From: Mesorhabditis belari
Lineage: Eukaryota > Nematoda > Chromadorea > Rhabditida > Rhabditidae
Direction: 5' to 3'
Assembly: GCA_958450365.1 (NCBI GenBank)
Contig: CAUEEP010000322.1
Coordinates: 186,001 to 250,000, forward strand
DNA: 64,000 bases
The notes under the pieces: generated by a model
Seen by the model: only the letters and a program-made list of their open reading frames with translations
Told to the model about the DNA's origin: nothing
Databases searched by the model: none
Shown here: positions 27,401 to 35,152 of the stretch, piece by piece
Layout of the letters: each line of letters opens with the position of its first letter
Position numbering within the stretch: position 1 is the stretch's first letter
Position numbers and translations under genes: made by a program

Positions 27401-28009
27401 TTTAGCTATTTTTACAAGTTTGCACATCTAAAACGTGCAAAATTTTAGATTCAATAGTTGCAAGAATAAAAAAAACTCAATTTTTGGTTTAAAGGAGTGA
27501 CTTAAAAACTAAAAAGATTAGGCTGTGACCAAGCCAAACTAGAAGAAGGCTTTAGGCTTGGCTTTAGGCTTGGGTTTAGGCTTGGCTTTAGGCTTGGCTT
27601 TAGGCTTGGGTTTAGCCTTGGCTTTAGGCTTGGCTTTAGGCCTGGCTTTGGGCCTGGCTTTGGGCCTGGCTTTAGGTTTTGCTTTAGGCTTGGCTTTAGG
27701 CTTGCATTTAGGTTAGGCCTAGGCTTAGGCTTAGGCTTAGGCTTAGGCTTAGGCTTTAGGCTTGACTTTAGGCTTGGCCTTAGGCTTGGCCTTAGGCTTG
27801 GCCTTAGGCTTGGCTTTAAGCTTGGCTTTAGGCTTGGTTTTGGAACAATCTTGATTCTAAGTACTCGTCCACTCAATAAACTCATTTGACAAATGAACAA
27901 GTTTTCTTAAAACAGACACCCGCAACCCTATTCAGACTAAAAAAACACTCACCGCCGCATACGCAATAAAAGCTGCAAGAAGTATGTAGAGGCGAAAAGA
28001 GTCGGCCAT
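21418..28009 (-). CDS. Membrane-anchored spermidine-synthase-fold methyltransferase, 11 exons
   Basis: Exons: 28009-27953, 27323-27253, 26785-26666, 26026-25950, 25904-25798, 23138-23061, 23011-22876, 22787-22659, 21796-21741, 21699-21634, 21552-21418. All ten junctions agree in phase and give 343 residues. Residues 6-22 are a hydrophobic signal anchor (FRLYILLAAFIAYAAYI). The Rossmann methyltransferase core follows: motif I ILAFGLGGGTLQ (149-160), the acidic SAM-binding TIEIDP (175-180), ADGIEYAK (203-210), YDYVVLDA (219-226) and GGLVVNI (259-265). This order is typical of the SpeE/METTL13-like group. The substrate cannot be told; the active-site acid of true polyamine synthases is not obvious, so I infer a nematode methyltransferase-like protein facing the secretory lumen or outside. 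TAA overlaps an AATAAA signal. Introns carry a LINE relic, a TIR element, several minisatellites and an exon fragment. Neighbour spacing (44 bp upstream, 193 bp downstream) suggests an operon. Confidence 0.9.
21864..22411. mobile_element. TIR/foldback element in methyltransferase intron 8
   Basis: Ends GTGACCGCGAATTATAGCGA and its inverted match TCGCTATAATTTGCGGTCA. Arms are about 180 bp with good identity, including CTCTCAACTTTG near the centre. No coding capacity. It is fully contained in the intron. Confidence 0.9.
23236..23514. repeat. GGATTGGATCGGATT short tandem array
   Basis: A 5-bp-based array (GGATT, GGATC) of about 280 bp in methyltransferase intron 5. Three plus-strand frames stay open as Asp/Trp/Ile/Gly repeats and are artefacts. 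Related degenerate GATCCGATCC words continue at 23700-23990. Confidence 0.95.
24036..24208. repeat. 17-bp minisatellite (GTTAACAGTAGATCAAA)
   Basis: Ten copies with alternating ATCAAA and ATTAAA forms, in methyltransferase intron 5. Confidence 0.93.
24715..24920. mobile_element. MITE with TACTGGACAATG ends, copy 1 (right end lost)
   Basis: Begins TACTGGACAATGAAATATCA and matches 62664-62887 at about 95 percent. The internal palindrome includes GATCGTCACTTTCGCGCGTC. The right terminus, intact in the other copy, is missing after TTTTTCAAATA. Confidence 0.9.
25058..25111 (+). pseudogene. LINE reverse transcriptase relic
   Basis: An 18-codon stretch reads RGILQGDSLSPLLFVMDT, the conserved segment of non-LTR retrotransposon reverse transcriptase before the catalytic aspartates. 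The frame then breaks. The following 200 bp are unusually GC-rich for this window and probably derive from the same or a neighbouring insertion. It is antisense within methyltransferase intron 5 (25797-23139). Confidence 0.75.
25357..25415 (-). repeat. tRNA-like fragment
   Basis: On the minus strand GAGGGTTCGAACCCCGCTGC forms a perfect T-arm with B box. An A box upstream is not convincing. Probably a tRNA-derived repeat. Confidence 0.4.
26172..26236 (-). pseudogene. Duplicated fragment of methyltransferase exon 3
   Basis: About 65 bp resemble the last half of exon 3 (26666-26735): DECFKVTDCAYQFHDEE here against GDCYKVMDRAYRFQDGE there, with a similar donor region (AGAGTGGGTAAAA against AGAGTGAGTAAAA). 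No acceptor or first half is visible. It is a partial exon duplication in intron 3, or a decayed alternative exon. Confidence 0.65.
27530..27840. repeat. 12-bp GGCTTTAGGCTT array with an embedded (TTAGGC)n block
   Basis: About 25 degenerate copies of a 12-bp unit in methyltransferase intron 1. At 27721-27754 it changes to five perfect TTAGGC hexamers. The minus-strand Lys/Pro/Ser/Leu periodic ORF is an artefact. Confidence 0.95.
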
Positions 28010-28053
28010 TTTTACAGAAATGAAATCAATACAGAGCTAATAAGTTGGTCAGT

Positions 28054-28353
28054 CTAAGCAAAAATGATATCCACATCATATTCCCCATGTTCATCCATCC
28101 ATTGTGTCACCGTAAATTTCGTCTGTGTGCAGAGCTGGGCGGAGAGACGAAGAGCCAACTAAAAATGCTTCTCTTTTTGACTTTTTTTTTTTGGGGGGGA
28201 TTCAGTAAATTCAATTTCTGACACAGCATTGAAATGCTTGCATACACTCGGCGTCCATAAAAATATCATAAATTTGAAGATCAAAAAAAAGATCAAAGTC
28301 ATCACATAAAGACGAATGGCTGGGTTCAAAAGATTCAAAAGATAAACAGCCAT
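28054..28353 (-). CDS. Putative 58-residue single-pass membrane protein (2 exons)
   Basis: No family recognised. Exon 1 (28353-28246): ATG and 36 codons with a long hydrophobic segment (VMTLIFFLIFKFMIFLW) at about residues 17-33. The donor is GTATGC in phase 0. Exon 2 (28122-28054): acceptor CACACAG, then TKFTVTQWMDEHGEYDVDII and a TAG after two more residues. The intron is 123 bp. The stop lies 44 bp before the methyltransferase ATG on the same strand. Short length and lack of a known family keep confidence moderate; the exact phase match and the sense-like second exon favour it. Exon 1 alone could instead be a longer ORF running into AT-rich sequence. Confidence 0.42.
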
Positions 28354-28502
28354 TTTCTGTGCATCATATCATACAAATGAATCATTTCGTAGCTTTTGAA
28401 GACAAAGCAAAATTTTGGAAATGATCTCAGCCAAACATTGCAAACATTTTGAGTCTTGGTGAGAATTCGGGCTTCGCTTGGCTTGGCTTGACCTAACTTG
28501 GC

Positions 28503-28747
28503 TGGCCAGGGGACTGTGGCCAAGGGACTGTGGCCAAGGGACTGTGGCCAGGGGACTGTGGCCAGGGGACTGTGGCCAAAGGACTGTGGCCAGGGGACTG
28601 TGGCCAAGGGACTGTGGCCAGGGGACTGTGGCCAGGGGACTGTGGCCAGGGGACTGTGGCCAGGGGACTGTGGCCAGGGGACTGTGGCCAGGGGACTGTG
28701 GCCAAGGGACTGTGGCCAAGGGACTGTGGCCAAGGGACTGTGGCCAA
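28503..28747. repeat. 14-bp minisatellite (CTGTGGCCAAGGGA)
   Basis: Seventeen copies, alternating CCAAGGGA and CCAGGGGA. Six frames stay open across it; all those ORFs are artefacts. Confidence 0.96.
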
Positions 28748-28899
28748 ACCAACGTTCCAAACAACCAATTTCCAACTAACAAGAAAAACGTGTAAAAGTT
28801 GATAATGTATAAAGCAGAGACCCTGGAAAAGAAAATGAATAGCTTCAAAAAATTCCCCGATTTCGAAAGCCCCCAGGTACAAATTTAAAGCTGAATATC

Positions 28900-29460
28900 T
28901 TCTCTTCTTATCATCTACAATGCAAAAGCAAAAATCTTTATGTAAATTGCCGGCGAGATGTTCTTTGAACATCTCGCCGCATAATCGCTCTCCATCTGGC
29001 AAACCCGTCTGGTATGCGGTGCTTCTGTTTTCGACCACGTAATCCTTGCGTCGAGATCGTCTAATTTAGATCCGTGCCTTATCTTCTTTGTAGAACATCT
29101 ACAACTCAGAAGAAATTCCCTGTGTCGAGTGTTCTTTGAGCGGCGTCGTAATCGCTCTCCATCTGGAATACCGTTTGGATATAGGGTGCTTTCCTTTTCG
29201 AACGCAAAAGGAGAATCCGAATTGATACAAATTCCACATTCCTCCAAACGGAGGAATGTGGCTCCCCAGCAGGAATGTGGCTCTCCAGGAGGAATGTGGC
29301 TCTGTGGCTTAATCGCTCTCCATCTGGCATGCCGTTTGGGTATAAAATGCTTCCCTTTCCGAATCCAAAAGGAGAATGCGAATGATACAAATTCCACATT
29401 CCTCCAAACCAAAATCAAAAGATTTCTTCTTTTAATACCTGATGAATTCTTGATGAACTG
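28900..29460. repeat. Imperfect direct repeats of about 160 bp
   Basis: Three blocks share AATCGCTCTCCATCTGG, a following GGTGCTT/ATGCTTCC box and AAATTCCACATTCCTCCAAA. Short hairpins such as AGGAATGTGGCTC are also repeated. They read as a long minus-strand ORF with repeated PDGERL, but I see no domain. Confidence 0.7.
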
Positions 29461-29567
29461 AGAAATAAAGAATTGAGGGCTTCTAAAGAGTACGTTTTTC
29501 GCCCAAAACACTCAATGATTAAATGCAATCAATGAGGAAAACAGCTTAACAACAAGAAGAGAAAAAT

Positions 29568-29861
29568 GAGAAATCCCTTTGCTCGACCAACGAGGAAGCG
29601 CTCGAGAGAAGAGCCTAAAAGTTCGAAATTTACATTGAATTACCATTCATACGAAAGAAAAAGCTATTTTTTTCTTATAAACTATATTGCTTTAAGCTTT
29701 GTTTCATTTATTAAACATTTATTAAACAACATTCAATCACTTGCCTTTTCATAGGCTTCCATTTTCTGATTTGCCAACTCTTCCCAATCATTTTCGGATT
29801 TTGCGAGTGTTTCTGCCCATAAAACGTTCAGCAGCTCGGCTCGTTTCACGTCTATCCGCTC
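29568..29861 (-). pseudogene. Inverted partial copy of K2P exons 2-3
   Basis: On the minus strand this repeats 35899-36197 of the K2P gene at about 97 percent. It covers most of exon 2 (from ERIDVKRAELLNVLWAETLA), the GC-AG intron (here with a small deletion near its 3' end) and the first 47 bp of exon 3. Both ends break inside exons, so it cannot encode a channel. Confidence 0.93.
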
Positions 29862-30149
29862 AATTTTTTCCGAAACAAACCCAAAATCTCTTTTTGTATC
29901 ATTTACAATGCAAAAGATAAATCCCTATGTTACATAAAAACTGATTTTTTTGGTAAAATATCGGTAATGGGACAAATGCGACTTTATTTCGCGTTTTAAA
30001 AAGCTCTAAAAAGCTAATATTTACCAATTTCTATTCGAAAAGTTGTTTTTAGGGCGTAGAATTCAAATTTTGACATATCAGAGCTTGTGGAACGAATTTG
30101 AAAGATCAAACGGATAGATGAAATAACAGAAAATTGTCGATTTTTTCCT

Positions 30150-30352
30150 ATGTATATAAGAAATGCGGATTTCAACATTTTCATTCATAAATTTCCAACG
30201 ATAGAAACCAGATATCGATGAATGTTATAAACTATTTGAAAGTTGTAAATCTTCTCTACAAAATAGGCTAACACGTGTTTCAATTGATCGAACCATTGAA
30301 GAAATTTCGAGGGCAAAAGGCGAGTGACCAAAAAAGGAATCCAGTCACTTTA
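30150..30352 (+). mobile_element. Solo arm of the 1.9-kb foldback family
   Basis: Matches the left arm at 1938-2128 at more than 95 percent, but its partner arm is absent. It is joined directly to the dispersed repeat that follows. Confidence 0.88.
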
Positions 30353-30355
30353 GGT

Positions 30356-30650
30356 TCTCGGAGGGGCGCTGGGCGTGACGTTAGTCGGCCGAGCGTCCCA
30401 GTCTAGATGTCGGTGGTGCTTCGGAGGGTACCAGGGTTGGTTCCGATATTGCTTTGAAGGATTAAGATATACAGGGTGTCCGATGCAAGCCCCCTATTCA
30501 CAAAATCCTCAAAAAATCAACTTGATCTTGTTATGTGACGCCTGAGGCAAAGCCATTTTTGATACCACGATGAGCCTTGAAAAATCAACGAGAAAATTTT
30601 CTCGTCTACAAAACGACTGCCCCGAGAAATGTTTCCAGACTCAAACCGAT
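30356..30650 (+). repeat. Dispersed repeat, partner of 7407-7702
   Basis: Inverted relative to the copy at 7.4 kb. It contains ATACAGGGTGTCCGATGC. The plus-strand ORF beginning at 30570 lies over this repeat and has no domain. Confidence 0.85.
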
Positions 30651-31790
30651 GACCACTCTTTTTCGGACAGCCTGTATATCGGACTGAGATCCAGTGTTGT
30701 CACAGGGGTTTTGGAGGGAACACAGGAGGGGACGGGGTCCCTTAACTTGAGAGATCAAACTATGCTTGATCAAAACTTTTGCCCCAAAACACCAAGCCAG
30801 AAAAACCCGTCGTTAGGCGAATTTTTTGGCTGTTTATTTAAACTAGGACGAATTTAAGGCTAAAAAAACAATGAGAACGAAAAACTGATAATAGGAACGC
30901 AAATTTCGGTTATTTGATCGGTTATTTGATCAAGAAATGCTTTGAAATGTACAAAAAATTATTTCCTGATTCCAAGAGAACAATCAAAAGTAAGAAAGCA
31001 AACAAAAGTAAGAGAACAATCCCTTTCTTTTCATATTCTATAAATTATTATGATTTTATTATTAAGTTTTAATGAGAGAACAATTCTTCAGGGAAAACTT
31101 GATTCTCAAAAACCGAACAAACAAAGCTTTCAGCTTTCAAGCTTTCAAAGCATTAAAATAAACACAAATCTTTTGAAATAATCTATCAAATTAAGCTAAC
31201 CAAGGAAATGAAATCTCATGGGTAATTGTGATTCCTAAAGACTTTTGAAAGCCAATGAGAAATCAAGCCAATGAGAAATCAAGCCAATTAGAAATGCAAA
31301 AAATCATAAAATCAAAGCCAGTAGGTTTCTTGATTTCCCAAGATGAATATGGGAAATTATATCCAGATGAATGGAAATATCTTGGTGAAAAAAAAGGACC
31401 TAGGCAGAGCGGAAATAGCATTCCCTCGACCCCTCTTTACTCCTTTTATCCACTACTTTTGCATGTCCTTCTCTTCTTCTCTTCGATAATCAAAAACTTG
31501 AAAAAGCTCGTGGAAGAGAGACTCTTTTTACTCAATTGCCCAATAAAAACACTGCCAATCATCCGACTCAATGACATGTTCATTCAGTGTTCGTTTTTTG
31601 GATGACATACGATGAGTGATTAGTTGTACTTGATTAGTTGTACTTTTAGTTGTACTTTTAGTTGTACTTGATGATACGAATGACCATTACATTACAGATT
31701 ACAAAGTTCTTTTAAATCTTGTAAATTGTTTGTGTTTTGAATTGAAATGACTTTTGAGAACATGTAAGAATTGACTTTAACAACAAAAAA
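30650..31790. other. Stretch without a recognised gene
   Basis: AT-rich, with a short TTAGTTGTACTT repetition near 31618-31670. The plus-strand ORF at 31255-31605 has ordinary composition but no motif I recognise. Confidence 0.5.
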
Positions 31791-31794
31791 TTGA

Positions 31795-31888
31795 ACAGTC
31801 GTTTTGAATTGAACAGCCAATTGAACAGCCAATTGAACAGCCAATTGAACAGCCAATTGAACAGCCAATTGAGCAACCAATTGAACGG
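31795..31888. repeat. 12-bp tandem repeat (AATTGAACAGCC)
   Basis: Seven copies, the last two diverged. Confidence 0.93.
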
Positions 31889-31921
31889 CTCTTTGTAACA
31901 CATCAACAACAATCGAAGGTA

Positions 31922-32120
31922 TACTTTCAAAGGGTTCCCCTAAGCTCTAGTTGAATATCTTTTAGTTTTATGGGAAAATTCAAACAAATGGGACAGCTAT
32001 GAAATCTACGAAGCCGCACAATCTGCGTAGATCTGCGTAGATTTTTCGTAGCTGTCCCTTTTGTTTGAAATTCCACTAGAAGATATTCAGTTGACTGGGC
32101 AAGGGGAATACTTTGAAAGT
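31922..32120. mobile_element. 199-bp palindromic MITE
   Basis: Ends TACTTTCAAAGGGTTCCCCT and the inverted AAGGGGAATACTTTGAAAGT. The central hairpin includes GACAGCTATGAAATCTACG and its complement. Confidence 0.88.
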
Positions 32121-32419
32121 TTCCAAGGACAGATCATGTTCATTGTGACTTTAGGACCGCTCAATTGGATCATTAGGTAGAATGGAATTAATGATTGGAT
32201 CATTAGGTAGAATGGACAATCTGGGCAACGGATTGGAGAAGTCTCGTGATCGCCGGGAGTTTAAGCAAGATCTCTTTCAAGAGGACGATTTGAATGGAAA
32301 CAAAGAGGGAAACCATGGGGATGCAGATTTGATTGCACGAAGTTGCAACGATCGACTTCAAAACTCGACTTCTATTCAGTTCAGATCGACTTCTATTCAG
32401 TCGATTTCTATTCTTCAAA

Positions 32420-32745
32420 AATGATCGGTCTTGTGTGCAGCGCTACATCAAACAAGGAAATGAGCTCGAGAAGCTTTATGAAAAAAGAAAACGGATCGAC
32501 GGGGTCGGTCGCCGCTTGATTGAACGACGCTTGACGACACGGCTTTGGCGCTGTGGATTCGTGAGCGAAGAGCCGAAAAGAAACGTGTCATTCGTCGAAT
32601 CATTTGGAACAAAGCAATCTCTGATGCCAAGATTCCATTCAAGAGGATCCACGACTGGATGGTATCGTTTTTGAAGCGGCAATCGCTTTCGTTGAGAGCT
32701 CCAACTTGTCAGAAACTTCCAAATGAGTTTGAGAAGATTCAATAA
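32420..32745 (+). pseudogene. Degraded pogo/Tc5-type transposase N-terminal region
   Basis: Two plus-strand frames overlap: one with ALWIRERRAEKKRVIRRIIW and KRIHDWMVSFLKR, then SLSLRAPTCQKLPNEFEKIQ before a stop. The pattern of an acidic/basic helical segment, a W..F..R box and SLR..T..QKLP is typical of CENP-B/pogo/Tc5-type DNA-binding regions. The frame is interrupted and no DDE domain follows. Confidence 0.5.
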
Positions 32746-33791
32746 GCTGCAAAGTTCTTTAAAATTGAAATTAACGATTGAATCATTTGTTCAGTTGGAA
32801 TTTTGTTATTGATAAAGTTGAAAGACTTTTCAATACTCAACAGTGATGTGAGCACAAAAGCACAGCACAATTTTCGATGGAAAAGCCACACTTTCTCATC
32901 AACTTTCACACTTTCTCACCAACTTTCTCACTTTCTTTCTCATCTTGTGAGCTGAATTCATTACAAGATACTTAATTTCAATTCATCAAAGAAGATTCGT
33001 GATGTTTTCAAATCATATCCAAACTTATTAGTGTCACCTTTCACAGCGTTTTTGACTTTTTGCTTCTCTCGACTTCTCTAGATCTCTAGGTGATGGGTAT
33101 CCTAAAAGAAAAGGGTTGAAAGAGAAGCAAAAAAGGAAAGCAGAAAAGAAAAGCAGAAAAGAAAAGCAGTTGTCTCTGAAGAACAGAATGTGTTTGAAAA
33201 GGGAAACAGAACAGAACATGAGCATGAGATTGAGAATGAACTGAAAAGAAATGAAAGAAAAGGGAAACGCCAAGAGGCCCGCCACCGACGATCAATCGAT
33301 TTCTCGTCCCTAACTCTTCCTGTTCGGAAAACTTTTGACTTTTTTGTGACTTTCATTAGAGAACCTGCAATTCTTGAAGGTAAATATTAAATCAGCAACT
33401 TGTTAAAATTCTATTGAATAGATTTAACTGTCAAGATTTTGCTTTCCTCTGCTTTTTCGCTCTTTTTGTGCACGACAAGGTTGAGTAAACTTGATAACGA
33501 TTCAAGAATCTTTGTAAGCGCTTTGATACTAATAAAAAAAAAGCTTGATAACAACTCAGAAATCTTTGTAAGCGCTTTGATACTAGTAAAGTTGGACGAG
33601 GGGCACCTAAATTTTTGATTTTTCTACGTTTTCTTTGGTAATCGATGACGCTAATCACGAATTTGATGTTTAAAAAGTCAATTCGCTTTTCGAGTTCTTG
33701 GCAATTTTAAGTTTCAACAAATTTCATCTTTTTAAATGCACATTTTGTATGCAACGGAAAGCAAAGCAGAGCACATTTTGTATGCAAATAA

Positions 33792-34155
33792 GCCTGGGAC
33801 ACGATGCTGAGCCTGGGACATGATGTTGAGCCTGGGACACGATGTTGAGCCTGGGACACGATGCTGAGCCTGGGACACGATGCTGAGCCTGGGACACGAT
33901 GTTGAGCCTGGGACACGATGCTGAGCCTGGGACACGATGCTGAGCCTGGGACATGATGTTGAGCCTGGGACACGATGCTGAGCCTGGGACACGATGCTGA
34001 GCCTGGGACATGATGTTGAGCCTGGGACACGATGCTGAGCCTGGGACACGATGCTGAGCCTGGGACACGATGTTGAGCCTGGGACACGATGCTGAGCCTG
34101 GGACACGATGCTGAGCCTGGGACACGATGTTGAGCCTGGGACACGATGCTGAGCC
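33792..34155. repeat. 19-bp minisatellite (GAGCCTGGGACACGATGCT), about 19 units
   Basis: Near-perfect units with C/T variants (GATGCT, GATGTT, CATGATG). All three minus-strand frames are open over it; these ORFs are artefacts. Confidence 0.97.
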
Positions 34156-34269
34156 CGGTCCACTTAGCCCAAAATCTATGCTGATGAATCGGCCGGGCTC
34201 TAATAGCAATACACTCCAATACAAAAGATTAAAAAAAACAGCCTAAACAATCTTTTAACATTTAGGCTT

Positions 34270-34602
34270 TTAACAAAAGGCTTTAGGAAAGGTCGTAGAG
34301 CTTCAAAAATGTTTTCATAGAAGGGAATCGTAAGCGTAGATTCTGAATTTCGACAAATCAGACCTCGCTGACAATTTGGGCTAAAAGGAAAAAACTACGC
34401 AACTTAACGCTTTTGCGCAGTTTTGGCCTTTTAGCCCAAATTTGACGTGTCAGCGAGGTCTGATTTTTCGAAATTCGGAATTTACACATACGATTCCCTT
34501 ATATGGAAATATTTTCGAAGCTCTATGACCTTTCCTAAGGCCTTTTCCAGCAAAAAAAAGGTGCGCAAATGTCCAGGTGCGCAAAAAAAGGTCGCATTTG
34601 TC
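34270..34602. mobile_element. Palindromic element, copy 2 (left end truncated)
   Basis: Same element as 15520-15919, at about 95 percent. It lacks the first 60 bp of the left arm but keeps the right terminus GGTCGCATTTGTC. Confidence 0.92.
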
Positions 34603-35152
34603 AGATGTCGAAAAACTTGTGGTAGAGTTGTCATTTGAGTATATGTTATTAGAATGGAAAGAATGGAAAGAATGGCTATTAGTACCCGGCCGATTTATCA
34701 GCATAGATTTTGGGCTACGTGGATCGGGCTCAGCATCGTGTCCCAGGCTCAGCATCGTGTCCCAGGCTCAGCATCGTGTCCCAGGCTTATTTGCATACAA
34801 AAATGTGCTCTGCTTTGCTTTCTTTTGCATACAAAATGTGAGATTTGCATTTAAAAAGATCAAAATTTATTTGGAACTTAAAATTGCCAAGAACTCGAAA
34901 AGTGAATTGACAACACGCGTTTTAAACATCAAATTCGTGATCAGCGTTATCGATTACCCCTGGAAAAGATGGAAAAATCAATTTAGGTACCAGCTCAACT
35001 TTATTAGTACCAGAGCTTTTGGGCCACCAATTCTTTTAAGCAATTTTTGGTGTTATTAACTTATGACCTTTGTAGTCTTATTTTATGAATTTTAAAGACT
35101 TTCTTTTTGTTTTAGACCAAGTTTTAGACAGTTTTAGACAGACAAAAAAAAA

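Larger units (their letters stand above)
33590..35000. mobile_element. Large foldback: one arm carries a 19-unit minisatellite, the other 3 units
   Basis: 33590-34225 and 34660-35000 are inverted copies sharing TCGAGTTCTTGGCAATTTTA, ATTTTGTATGCAAATAAGCC and the CCCGGCCGATT...CAGCATAGATTTTGGGCT end. Between the shared flanks the left arm has about 19 copies of the 19-bp unit and the right arm three. The palindromic element copy (34270-34602) sits in the spacer. Confidence 0.9.

Noticed and set aside
28335..29038. ORFs of 90-181 residues on both strands over the CTGTGGCC array
   Set aside because: Open in all frames because of the 14-bp repeat; periodic low-complexity products.
33707..34224. 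Three overlapping minus-strand ORFs of 140-170 residues
   Set aside because: All three frames of a 19-bp minisatellite are open; no flanking gene structure.
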